From Urechidicola croceus (GTDB taxonomy: Bacteria > Bacteroidota > Bacteroidia > Flavobacteriales > Flavobacteriaceae): a stretch of DNA of 64,000 bases. Made by a program: the position numbers and the translations under genes. The stretch spans positions 186,001 to 250,000 of the forward strand of contig CAJIZG010000003.1 in assembly GCA_905181865.1 (NCBI GenBank), written 5' to 3'. Positions 45,118 through 53,809 of this stretch are shown here, in pieces. The notes beneath the pieces are model-generated. The model was not told the DNA's origin. It saw only the letters and a program-made list of their open reading frames with translations, and did no database searches. Position 1 is the stretch's first letter; the number at the start of each line of letters is the position of its first letter.

Positions 45118-47064
45118 ATGAAAAAATTTTTGCTTTTGAAACCGATTTTTTGGTTTTTTATAATTGGAATTGGAATCACTACTATAAGTAGGCTTTTACT
45201 TTTATTAATATTCACGTCTAGGGTTACAATAGTTGAGAACTATTGGCTCCTATTTCCGATCGGATTAAGGATAGATGTTATATTGTTATCATATATAGCC
45301 CTATTGCCCACGTTACTTATTCTTTTATTACCAGATAGTATCGTTCGCAGAATTGGAGGGTTTATTCGTTCTTATTTAGTACTATTTTTATTGTTACTAC
45401 TGTTTATGGAATTGGCAACTCCTAGTTTTTTGATGCAGTATGATACTAGACCAAATAGACTGTTTATAGAGTATTTAATTTACCCCAAAGAAGTTTTTAC
45501 GATGCTCTTAAAAGGTTTTGTTGAAATTTTAGTTGTCGCGATTATTGCTTTATTAATTATTGGGTATTTTTTAATTATTAAATCTAGAAAACTATTTAAA
45601 TTGCAAAATGCTAGTTCTTATTTATTTAAGTTGCTATTATTCCCCATCGTTGCTTTTTTATTATTTTTTGGTGCACGTTCTAGTTTAACTTCTAAACGTC
45701 CGATAAATGCTAGTGATGCGGTGTTTTCTAATGATCAGTTTACAAATAGTTTAGCTCTAAACTCACTTTATACTGTTGGCTTTGCGCTGTATTCTTTAAA
45801 AAATGAAGAAAACATGATTAAAATGTACGGAAAACTTCCAGTGGAAGAGTCCTTACAGAGAGTTAAGAAATATATGACTGCAAATAGTAAAGACTTTGAT
45901 AATGAAGAAATCCCATTGTTACATCTACAAAAAAGCACTCATAAAAGAGAAAAGCCCTATAATTTAGTTGTTTTTTTACAAGAAAGTATCGGAGCAGAGT
46001 ATGTTGGTGTATTGGGAGGATTGCCTTTAACTCCTAATTTTGACGAACTAAGCAAGGAAGGTATGTTGTTTACCAATATTTATGCAACTGGCACAAGAAG
46101 TGTTAGGGGGATTGAAGCGGTAACTACTGGATTCTTACCGACGCCATCAACGAGCGTGGTTAAATTAGGGAAATCACAAAATAATTTTTTTTCTTTGGCA
46201 GAAGTTTTAAAAAGAAAAGGGTATGCGACGAGTTTTATATATGGAGGTTCCGCTAATTTTGATAATATGGCCTCTTTTTTTAATGGAAATGGATTTGATG
46301 AAATCATTGATGAACGTGACTTTAAAAAAGACGATTACGATTTTAAAGGTACTTGGGGGGTGTCGGACGAATCTTTGGTTAAAAAAGGAAATAATTTGTA
46401 TAAATCATATGGCGATAAACCTTTTTTTTCATTGATGTTCTCAAGTTCAAATCATGAGCCTTTTGAATTTCCCGATGGTAAAATCACCTTGTATGATGAA
46501 AAGAAAAACACTGTTAATAATGCAATCAAATACGCTGATTACGCAATTGGAGAGTTCTTTAAAATCGCTAAGACTCAAAATTACTTTGATAATACGGTGT
46601 TTATAGTAATCGCTGACCATAACACAAGAACGTGGGGTAGTGAACTCATTCCCGTTAATAAATTTCATATTCCAGCACTAATCATTGCGCCCAACATTGA
46701 AGGTGGGTTTAATTATGATAAACTATGTAGTCAAATAGACATTCCTCCGACTTTGTTAGATTTAATAGGGATAGATGTCAAAACACCAATGATCGGACGA
46801 AATATTTTTCAATTAAATGATTCTATCCAAGGAAGAGCCATTATGCAATTCCATTCTACAAATGCTTTTAGAAGCGGAGATGATTTGATAGTTCTTCAAG
46901 CAGATAAAAAAGCTGTTCAGTTTAAAGTTGGAGAAAATGATGGATTAACTGAAATAGAGAAGGTGGATGAAAAGCTTGCCAAGGATGCTTTGGCCCATAT
47001 CATTTCAGCCTCTTATTTATATAATTCAAGAAAATATAAATTGCCAACCCCAACAAACAAATAG
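45118..47064 (+). CDS. LTA synthase-like phosphoglycerol transferase
   Basis: A 648-residue protein. Five N-terminal transmembrane helices are followed from about 270 by an alkaline-phosphatase-fold extracytoplasmic domain: NLVVFLQESIGAEYVGVLGG, the nucleophile region IYATGTRSVRGIEAVTTGF with the likely catalytic Thr, FSSSNHEPFEFP and VFIVIADHNTR. Such enzymes transfer phosphoglycerol from phosphatidylglycerol to glycans or release it, producing diacylglycerol. The diacylglycerol kinase gene begins three bases after the stop. Acceptor unknown. Confidence 0.88.
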   Translation: MKKFLLLKPIFWFFIIGIGITTISRLLLLLIFTSRVTIVENYWLLFPIGLRIDVILLSYIALLPTLLILLLPDSIVRRIGGFIRSYLVLFLLLLLFMELATPSFLMQYDTRPNRLFIEYLIYPKEVFTMLLKGFVEILVVAIIALLIIGYFLIIKSRKLFKLQNASSYLFKLLLFPIVAFLLFFGARSSLTSKRPINASDAVFSNDQFTNSLALNSLYTVGFALYSLKNEENMIKMYGKLPVEESLQRVKKYMTANSKDFDNEEIPLLHLQKSTHKREKPYNLVVFLQESIGAEYVGVLGGLPLTPNFDELSKEGMLFTNIYATGTRSVRGIEAVTTGFLPTPSTSVVKLGKSQNNFFSLAEVLKRKGYATSFIYGGSANFDNMASFFNGNGFDEIIDERDFKKDDYDFKGTWGVSDESLVKKGNNLYKSYGDKPFFSLMFSSSNHEPFEFPDGKITLYDEKKNTVNNAIKYADYAIGEFFKIAKTQNYFDNTVFIVIADHNTRTWGSELIPVNKFHIPALIIAPNIEGGFNYDKLCSQIDIPPTLLDLIGIDVKTPMIGRNIFQLNDSIQGRAIMQFHSTNAFRSGDDLIVLQADKKAVQFKVGENDGLTEIEKVDEKLAKDALAHIISASYLYNSRKYKLPTPTNK

Positions 47065-47067
47065 TCA

Positions 47068-47949
47068 ATGCCAAAAATTCACTTTATTGTAAATCCAATA
47101 GCTGGTTCTGGCACACATAATTTTTCAGAGTCTTATTTTCAAGATTATTTTGAAAGTAACCAATATAACTTGACTGTAAAATATTCTGAATATAAGGGTC
47201 ACGCTGTCGATTTAACAAAAGAGTCTATTGCCCAAGATGCAACTATTATAGTTGCTTGTGGTGGAGATGGTACCATAAATGAGGTAGCATCTGCTTTAGT
47301 TAGCACTAATATCCCTCTCGGTATTATTCCAGTAGGGTCTGGGAATGGTTTAGCCTCAAACCTTAAAATCTCTAATAAAATTGAAGAAGCAATTGAGATT
47401 ATAAAAAATAATTTACAAACAAGAATTGATGTAGGTTGTGTCAATAATTATTATTTCTTTAGCAATACTGGTTTTGGTATTGATGCAATCGTTATTAAAA
47501 ACTACGAAGCATCTCAAAAAAGAACATTGTATTACTATTTAATAGCAACCTTAAAATCGGTTGTAAATTTTTATAAAAATAAGGATATCACTATAGAAAT
47601 AGATGGTTTGGAAACTATGGAAAATCCGTTTTTAATTTTTATTTCAAACTCTAATGAATTGGGATATGGTGTAAGTTTAACACCCAGAGCATTGCTACAA
47701 GACGGACTGTTGGATGTTGTTATTGTACCCCGATTAAATAAAAGTGCAATGTTGCTATTTGGGATATTTATGCTTTTTAAAAAACCAGAATTATTAAAAG
47801 GTGTACGATGTTTTCAGACAAAAACGATTAAACTATTTCGGAAGCAAGGAACTCTATTTCAATCTCAAATGGATGGAGAGTTTATGAATATTCAAGATAC
47901 CACTCTATCTATTTCCTTAAAAGAAAAAGCACTATTAGTTATAAAATAG
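47068..47949 (+). CDS. Diacylglycerol/lipid kinase (YegS/DgkB family)
   Basis: A 293-residue lipid kinase. HFIVNPIAGSGTHNFSE is the opening, CGGDGTINEVASALV the catalytic GGDGT loop, and PVGSGNGLASNL the next conserved motif. It phosphorylates diacylglycerol or a related lipid at the cytoplasmic face. The three-base spacing to the LTA-synthase-like gene suggests recycling of the diacylglycerol that enzyme would release. Confidence 0.9.
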   Translation: MPKIHFIVNPIAGSGTHNFSESYFQDYFESNQYNLTVKYSEYKGHAVDLTKESIAQDATIIVACGGDGTINEVASALVSTNIPLGIIPVGSGNGLASNLKISNKIEEAIEIIKNNLQTRIDVGCVNNYYFFSNTGFGIDAIVIKNYEASQKRTLYYYLIATLKSVVNFYKNKDITIEIDGLETMENPFLIFISNSNELGYGVSLTPRALLQDGLLDVVIVPRLNKSAMLLFGIFMLFKKPELLKGVRCFQTKTIKLFRKQGTLFQSQMDGEFMNIQDTTLSISLKEKALLVIK

Positions 47950-48105
47950 TAAGTTTTTAGATTCTGGCACATATATTTTTATTAAGACTTTAGTTTTAGT
48001 TATGAATCGTATTAAAATAGAAAATAAGAACATAGACGAAAAACTACTTTAATTGTTACTTAAAATAAATTCTAAGTATTGCTTATATCTTTTAAAAATT
48101 ATTTG

Positions 48106-48574
48106 ATGTCTACTATAATTTTAATACTCATAAATGTTCATTGTGTAAATGCGCAAAAATCTGCTATAGAAATAGTAGGCGATATCGCACTTTTTGCAAT
48201 GCCTATAGCTACAATTTCTACAACTTTTATTAAAACTTGGCAGTTTACAAATGAGTTTTTACTAAGTCAAGACCAGATTTTAGCGAAAAAATGCTTTTCC
48301 TTCTGGACATACTTCTACTATATTTCAAAGCGCTTCATTTATTCATCGTAGGTATGGTTTTACGTAAAGTATTCCAGCGTATGCCGTTGTAGGTTTTACT
48401 GCATTTAGTAGAGTTGATGCCGACAAGCATGATGGGTGGGATATACTCGCAGGAGCCTTAATAGCTGCTGGGAGTACCTATTTTTTTATAACACCATATC
48501 AAAAAGAACATATGGAATTAACTTTTAATAGTTCTAAGAATAATTATTTCGTAGGTTTTACGTACACATTTTAA
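48106..48574 (+). pseudogene. PAP2-family phosphatase pseudogene
   Basis: Starts as a secreted protein (MSTIILILINVHCVNAQKSA, then EIVGDIALFAMPIATISTTF), but the region between WQFTNEFLLSQ and the phosphatase motif is missing. The frame then shifts to FPSGHTSTIFQSASFIHRRY, which carries the PAP2 PSGH motif. An in-frame TAA interrupts it just before SIPAYAVVGFTAFSRVDADK, then KHDGWDILAGALIAAGS with the last PAP2 motif. At least one deletion, one frameshift and one nonsense codon. The intact ancestor would have removed phosphate from a membrane lipid. Confidence 0.88.
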
Positions 48575-48651
48575 TCGCCCTATTTATTTGATAAAGTTGT
48601 GTTGCTGAATTTAACACAATATTATAATATATAAAATGATCTCGTACTTTT

Positions 48652-49980
48652 CTATTTCTTTATGTTCTTTTTAGACTCCTCCGGTTTCCGTAATTGTGCC
48701 AAGTAATTTGCTACTATTTTATCTACTAGTTCCTCTTTTGTTAAGTGATGAAATATATTTTTTACCTTTGCTTTAAAATCTTGAGACACCTCTCGATTAG
48801 GTTTGGTCTTAAATATTTTCTTTGCCCATAATAAACCATTATTTTCCTCAATACTTTGCGAATCTGCTTTTATGAATTTCTTAAAAATAATACCTAATTT
48901 ATTTTCAAAATTGATTATATCTTTAACTTCGTCTTTTTGCAAGATGGTTATCGAAAGCCCATTTTTTCCTGCCCTAGCAGTGCGTCCACTTCTATGTACA
49001 TAGGTATCAAATGTATCTGGTAAATGATAATTGACTACGTATGAAATTTCTTTTACATCAATACCTCTCGCTGCTAAATCGGTAGCAACTAAAATATCGA
49101 TATATCCTTCTCGGAATTGCCCCATAATACGGTCTCGAATACCTTGGGATAAACTACCATGTATAGCACCAGAAGAAAACTTATTTATCGCTAAATTTTT
49201 AGCTAATTTATTGACTGCAGCTTTGGTTTTACAAAAAATAATACCGCGTTCGCCTTCTTTAGAATTTAAAAAATGAAGCAATACTTCTAATTTTTCTATG
49301 GGTTCTACAACCACATATTGATGGGCGATACCTTGATGCCCCATAGTTGCCATGTCTGCTTCTATATGCAACACTTGCTTTGACATATAATTTTGAACCA
49401 ATTGTTTTATGGCTCCTGACATGGTTGCAGTAAATAATAGCGTTCTTCTAGATTTTGGAATATCTTTTATAATTATGTCCACCTCTTCTTTTAAAGCACT
49501 CAGCATTTCATCTGCTTCATCCAATACTAAATAATTTAATTTTTTGATATCAATAGCATCACGTTTCATTAAATCAACCAAACGTCCAGGAGTCGCTACA
49601 ATCAGATGGATTGTCGTTTTCAAACATTCAATTTGAGGTTTTATAGGAGTACCCCCGCATAATAATGCGATCGCTTTTTTTTGGCTCTCCGCAGCAAAGG
49701 ATAGTAAATTAGCATAAATTTGTTGCCCTAATTCTCTTGTAGGCGCCAATATAAGCGTCTGGATATCCGTATTCTCTGCATCAATCAACTGCAGTAAAGG
49801 CAATCCAAAAGCAGCTGTTTTTCCTGTTCCTGTTTTTGCTAAAACAACAATATCTTCTTTTTGATTTAGAACAATCGGAATTGTCTTTTCCTGAATTTCG
49901 GTTGGAACAGAAATTTGTAAATGAACTAAACTTTGTTGCAATTGTTCATTAACTCCTAAATCTAAAAACTGTTTTGACAT
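48652..49980 (-). CDS. DEAD-box ATP-dependent RNA helicase
   Basis: The track starts at 50070, but Met 31 (MSKQFLDLGVNEQLQQSL) at 49980 is better: a -7 box lies between the two. The product is 442 residues. Motifs in order: Q motif region VPTEIQEKTIPIV, AKTGTGKTAAF, PTRELGQQI, DEADEML, TATMSG, ATDLAARGID and HRSGRTARAG. A basic C-terminal tail follows. It unwinds RNA, probably in ribosome assembly or cold adaptation. Single gene. Confidence 0.92.
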   Translation of the reverse strand: MSKQFLDLGVNEQLQQSLVHLQISVPTEIQEKTIPIVLNQKEDIVVLAKTGTGKTAAFGLPLLQLIDAENTDIQTLILAPTRELGQQIYANLLSFAAESQKKAIALLCGGTPIKPQIECLKTTIHLIVATPGRLVDLMKRDAIDIKKLNYLVLDEADEMLSALKEEVDIIIKDIPKSRRTLLFTATMSGAIKQLVQNYMSKQVLHIEADMATMGHQGIAHQYVVVEPIEKLEVLLHFLNSKEGERGIIFCKTKAAVNKLAKNLAINKFSSGAIHGSLSQGIRDRIMGQFREGYIDILVATDLAARGIDVKEISYVVNYHLPDTFDTYVHRSGRTARAGKNGLSITILQKDEVKDIINFENKLGIIFKKFIKADSQSIEENNGLLWAKKIFKTKPNREVSQDFKAKVKNIFHHLTKEELVDKIVANYLAQLRKPEESKKNIKK

Positions 49981-49994
49981 AAAGTGTTTTTCTG

Positions 49995-50002
49995 CAAAGA
50001 TA
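49995..50002 (-). promoter_or_regulatory. Bacteroidota -7 box for the DEAD-box helicase gene
   Basis: TATCTTTG on the minus strand, exact TAnnTTTG, 14 bp before the ATG at 49980. It argues against the longer track ORF. Confidence 0.55.
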
Positions 50003-50090
50003 ACCACACTTTTGGAAATAATTCTACCAATTTGGTTTGTTATTCTTTTTATTAGTGCCATATAAAACATTGTTAAACGAACAGGCTACA

Positions 50091-50459
50091 ATACAATATT
50101 TGCATTCCACACTTATCTACTTAATTAGGATGGCATCTCGCTTCGCTCCTATCGTCGTTCGTAAAGAGAAGGTTTTCTCACACTTGCCGTTTTTATAAAT
50201 AAGTGCCCGTGAACTTAGGGCTTACTTTGGCTAGTCCCTAAACTTATTTTTAAATTTCATTAAGGCTGAGGTAAAGCCTTAAGATTATTTTTTTGATAAA
50301 ATTTAATATCCCGACCTAATATTACTTCATATTTATCAAGTACTAAGTCGTATTTTTGAATGCTCCGCGGTTGTTCGTATTTAAAATTACGGGGCCAAAA
50401 TTATTTTATGATAAGTCTTGTGAAGTGGATTGAAGTTTTGAGAAATATACACGAGATTG
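50091..50459. other. Gap with hairpins between the helicase and SCO genes
   Basis: No supportable gene. TTAAGGCT/AGCCTTAA (50260-50282) is a perfect eight-base stem with a seven-base loop followed on the plus strand by a T-rich run, so it is terminator-like, although no intact plus-strand gene precedes it. A second, bulged hairpin (TAAGTGCCC...GGGCTTA) lies near 50200. Possibly debris of a lost gene. Confidence 0.4.
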
Positions 50460-50461
50460 TA

Positions 50462-51130
50462 TTAATCTTCTAATTTTAAACTTTTAATATCAATAATTAA
50501 TTGAGCAATAGAAGCGCTGTTTAAGCCATTATAAATACCTCTTATATGTTTTTGTTTATCGATCAATAAAAAGTTTTCGGTATGTAAAAAATCATCTATA
50601 CTCTTGGCTTCACCTAAATCGTTCTCTACAAAATAATGATCTCTACCTAAACTATAAATTTCAGACTTATTGCCTGTTACCAAATGCCATTTATTATCTA
50701 TTACTTCGTGTTTTGTTGCATAGGTTTTTAAAACAGACACCGAATCTGTTGCTGGCATTACTGAATGTGACACTAATACTATTTCAGGATCATTCCTAAA
50801 TACTTCCTGAACTTTAAACATATTCCCTGTCATTTTAGGGCAAATACCAGGACACGTTGTAAAAAAGAAATCGGCTATATAAATTTTATGATCGAACGTT
50901 TTCTGAGTTACCATTTCTCCTAACTGATTTGTTAATTTAAAATCAGGTATTTTATGAAACGCTCTTTCTTCCTTAGAGCCTGGGGTTAGCCAATTTGGTG
51001 TAAACGATTCTTCATTATAATAAGGTAAATAATCAACCCTACTCGTTTCAACAACCGTTATAGTTTCTTTTTTGATTTGCTGTTTACAACCAAAAATAAA
51101 TAAAATTAAAAATAGTGTTATATACCTCAT
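50462..51130 (-). CDS. SCO family copper-binding lipoprotein
   Basis: A 222-residue lipoprotein (MRYITLFLILFIFGC) with a thioredoxin fold. The copper-binding CPGICPK motif follows DFFFTTC, and the conserved His occurs in DDFLHTENFLLIDK. SCO proteins deliver copper to the CuA site of cytochrome oxidase or act as thiol-disulfide reductases. Here it is the last gene of the CotH/YHYH locus, overlapping the YwqK-repeat gene by four bases, so its client may lie in that locus rather than in the oxidase. Confidence 0.92.
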   Translation of the reverse strand: MRYITLFLILFIFGCKQQIKKETITVVETSRVDYLPYYNEESFTPNWLTPGSKEERAFHKIPDFKLTNQLGEMVTQKTFDHKIYIADFFFTTCPGICPKMTGNMFKVQEVFRNDPEIVLVSHSVMPATDSVSVLKTYATKHEVIDNKWHLVTGNKSEIYSLGRDHYFVENDLGEAKSIDDFLHTENFLLIDKQKHIRGIYNGLNSASIAQLIIDIKSLKLED

Positions 51131-51744
51131 TGTTTTTTTCTTCTAATTATAAGTTCATCTTCTAACCGATAGCAAGAATTAGCACGTTTCATTCCAAAAA
51201 TCCTACCATTTTTTGCTTCGTAATTCACATACATCTTACCGTTTTGTAACCAAGCTTGTTGTATACCCTCTTCTCGCCCATTAACTAAATTTCTTTTCTT
51301 AGATAACATACCCGTATTGAACCACTTTTTTTCAACACCTTCCTTCTCGCCGTCTACATAAGTAACTTCAGATGCTAAAATACCGTTACTCCACCAAAAC
51401 CTATAATCACTTACTAACTTATTTTGATGGTAGTGGTATTCCATTTTAAGCACGCCATCTTCAAACCATTTTTGAGCTTTTCCTTCTTTTTTTCCATTAT
51501 AAAACCCAACCTTTTCCTTTAAAGTATTATTAGAATAATATTTTACAGCATACCCAGAAAAACGTTGGGTTTTATAATACCAAACACCTTGAATACCATT
51601 AAGGATTAAGAGCTCCTTTACAACTTCTATATTTTTGATAGTTAGTAATTTAGTTTCTACTAATTGTTTTTTATCCGTCGCTTTTTTACAACTAAAAATA
51701 ACGACTACAGAAACAATCATGAAAAGAAACTTACGTATATTCAT
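51127..51744 (-). CDS. YwqK/MORN-like repeat lipoprotein
   Basis: A 205-residue protein with a lipoprotein-type start (MNIRKFLFMIVSVVVIFSC). From about residue 55 it consists of short repeats of the MORN-like form, e.g. KEKVGFYNGKKEGKAQKWFE, DGVLKMEYHYHQNKLV and DGEKEGVEKKWFNTG. Annotations often call such proteins YwqK antitoxins, but nothing here indicates a toxin pair. Probably an envelope scaffold or binding surface. It overlaps the SCO gene by four bases and starts three bases after the YHYH gene stop. Confidence 0.8.
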   Translation of the reverse strand: MNIRKFLFMIVSVVVIFSCKKATDKKQLVETKLLTIKNIEVVKELLILNGIQGVWYYKTQRFSGYAVKYYSNNTLKEKVGFYNGKKEGKAQKWFEDGVLKMEYHYHQNKLVSDYRFWWSNGILASEVTYVDGEKEGVEKKWFNTGMLSKKRNLVNGREEGIQQAWLQNGKMYVNYEAKNGRIFGMKRANSCYRLEDELIIRRKKQ

Positions 51745-51747
51745 CTT

Positions 51748-52512
51748 TTAATAGCCTTGAAATGGTCCAGCAAAAGCAATGTAAGAACCTGTCGTAGCAT
51801 ATATTTCATTAATAATATGATAATGATATTCTTGTTCTCCATCTGTATGTTGTGTAGCAGAAGTGTGGCCTCCTGAAGCATCTAAATCTGTTGGATACGA
51901 TTCTGTAGCATTACATTTTCTACCATATAAAAACACACCATCTAGCAAAATTCCAGCTAAATTAACATCATCATTCGTAAACGCAACCGGCTCTAAATGA
52001 TAATGATAGACCCCTGGACCAATATGTGCTCCTGTCCAATCTAAACTAGCCGCAGCCTGATCTAATGCCCCGTTTCCTTCTTGATCGTTAAAAATTGCAG
52101 CGCCACTAACTGCAATGCCAATGGTGCCTAATTGGGTTGAAACGGTACTACCTATCAAATCTGGAGTCGCATCAATATTTATAGTAGCTGCGTTGTTATT
52201 GCTAGAAATAATAGAAGGCGTTAATTGAACATCTGGTTCATCTCGGTATAAATTATTCCCAACGCCCCAATATACAGTTTCATGATCTGGTAAACCTGTA
52301 GTTTCAATCGTAACTGAAGTACCATTATCAGACAAATAAATATCTGTTTCAGTTGTATTAAATTCTGTAAATGCAGCGTGTAATTCTGTTACTGCATCAT
52401 CTTCATTCTCTTCTTTATATTCATCATCGTCACTGCTACAGGCTATAAAACCTGCAGTTGTGAGTATCGTAATAAAAAAAGTCATTGTGATTTTTTCTAG
52501 TATCGTTTTCAT
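51748..52512 (-). CDS. YHYH-motif lipoprotein
   Basis: Met 9 of the track ORF (MKTILEKITMTFFITILTTA) at 52512 is the better start, followed by a lipobox (GFIACSSDDD), for 254 residues. After a beta-rich first half come HIGPGVYHYHLEP and GEQEYHYHIINEIYATTG, two copies of the YHYH signature, with GILLDGVFLYGRKC between. YHYH proteins are secreted, presumably metal-binding through the His pairs; function unknown. A paralogue lies immediately upstream. Confidence 0.85.
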   Translation of the reverse strand: MKTILEKITMTFFITILTTAGFIACSSDDDEYKEENEDDAVTELHAAFTEFNTTETDIYLSDNGTSVTIETTGLPDHETVYWGVGNNLYRDEPDVQLTPSIISSNNNAATINIDATPDLIGSTVSTQLGTIGIAVSGAAIFNDQEGNGALDQAAASLDWTGAHIGPGVYHYHLEPVAFTNDDVNLAGILLDGVFLYGRKCNATESYPTDLDASGGHTSATQHTDGEQEYHYHIINEIYATTGSYIAFAGPFQGY

Positions 52513-52557
52513 GTCTATTCGTTTTAAGTGATTCATTATTTTTTTTTTATAAAAGAA

Positions 52558-53685
52558 TTATTCTTTTCGTGTTGATTTTCCTTTATTCTTTATTCCCTTT
52601 TCTAATTCGTCTAATGAAATGAAGTCATTCGCATCGCTGTCTGTACTAGAGAAATCTCGCTCTAAAGGTCCTTTGGATTCAATCTTAGAAAGTTTACCAT
52701 CTTTATCAGTATCCATTTGTTCAAATAATTGTGTAGCACTTAATCGCTCTACATGATCTCTTCCCTTTTGCCGTAGAGGTGGTCCATGACGTTCTTCGTG
52801 TTCAACTTCTCCCATTAAACAGCGACCTATATAAGGAAATTCATTTGTAACAAGATACATATATTTGCCTTCAATTGTAATTCCGTTGCATACATCCAAA
52901 TCGCCATAGCCCTCCGCATATTCAAAATCCGAACCATAAGTGCCATCATGATGACCACCAACCGAAATATCCATACTTTGTATTGGATTTTCATAGGTAC
53001 AATCTTCTCCTTCTCGCGTACCTTCTAATAGTTTAAAACTTGTTTTATATTTTCCGCTTTTAGAATAATACATTGGAAAACCATCATGAGCAAAACCTAT
53101 ATGAACCAAATCTTTACCTGTATCAAAATTTTCAATTGCAGAAGTTGGGGCTCCATGATAATGGTAAGCCCCAGTAGGTTGTACGTGCGCATAGTTAAAA
53201 TCCAATCCTAAATCTATAAGATCTTGTATGGCTTCTACACGATAATTTTCGCCTGTTTCGCACACCACAACTTCTGCAGTTTGTGGTTCGAATTTTATAC
53301 CATTTAAAGCCACTCCGGGTTCTCGCATCCATTGTACTTTTCCTATATATTTTGGATTTAACGGAAAATTATACGTTTTCTTTTGAATAGAAATTGTATT
53401 TGGATTTCCTTTCGTTGGGAATGCTCCTGTTTTATGATTTGGGAGCGAATTGGTTACCATAACACGCTGATCTGATGTAAGAGTAACCTTTGTTTTAGTT
53501 CCAAAATTTTGATCTTCTAAACTATACTCTCCAAAATAATTATTCTTATTTAGTACGATGTTTTCTATTTCATAAAGGTGGCTATCTTGACCATTATGAC
53601 TGTGATTATTATTACTAAGTGAAGCATTCTTATTGCTATTGCAACTCACAATTATTAAACAGAATAGAATAATTAAATTTTTCAT
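52558..53685 (-). CDS. YHYH-motif lipoprotein with C-terminal EF-hands
   Basis: A 375-residue lipoprotein (MKNLIILFCLIIVSC). A His/Asn-rich start is followed by the YHYH domain with PTGAYHYHGAPT, VHIGFAHDGFPMYY and SVGGHHDGTYGSDFEYAEG. Residues of about 325-365 carry two EF-hand calcium loops (DTDKDGKLSKIE and STDSDANDFISLDE). It is likely a surface or periplasmic metal-binding protein. It lies between the CotH-like gene and its smaller paralogue. Confidence 0.87.
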   Translation of the reverse strand: MKNLIILFCLIIVSCNSNKNASLSNNNHSHNGQDSHLYEIENIVLNKNNYFGEYSLEDQNFGTKTKVTLTSDQRVMVTNSLPNHKTGAFPTKGNPNTISIQKKTYNFPLNPKYIGKVQWMREPGVALNGIKFEPQTAEVVVCETGENYRVEAIQDLIDLGLDFNYAHVQPTGAYHYHGAPTSAIENFDTGKDLVHIGFAHDGFPMYYSKSGKYKTSFKLLEGTREGEDCTYENPIQSMDISVGGHHDGTYGSDFEYAEGYGDLDVCNGITIEGKYMYLVTNEFPYIGRCLMGEVEHEERHGPPLRQKGRDHVERLSATQLFEQMDTDKDGKLSKIESKGPLERDFSSTDSDANDFISLDELEKGIKNKGKSTRKE

Positions 53686-53809
53686 TTTTTTAAATATGTT
53701 TTTCTTAAAATACGTGCGTTTTCATTCTTTTTGTCTAAAGCTTCGTAACTTATCATGAAGCTTTAAAAAACGAACCAAACCAATCTTAATTATTAAAACT
53801 CATTTCTTA

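Noticed and set aside
50135-50200. 22-codon ORF MASRFAPIVVRKEKVFSH in the gap before the SCO gene
   Set aside because: Too short; the DNA looks like debris with hairpins rather than a gene.
51127-51744. Toxin-antitoxin system suggested by the YwqK name
   Set aside because: No toxin-like partner; the neighbours are exported envelope proteins.
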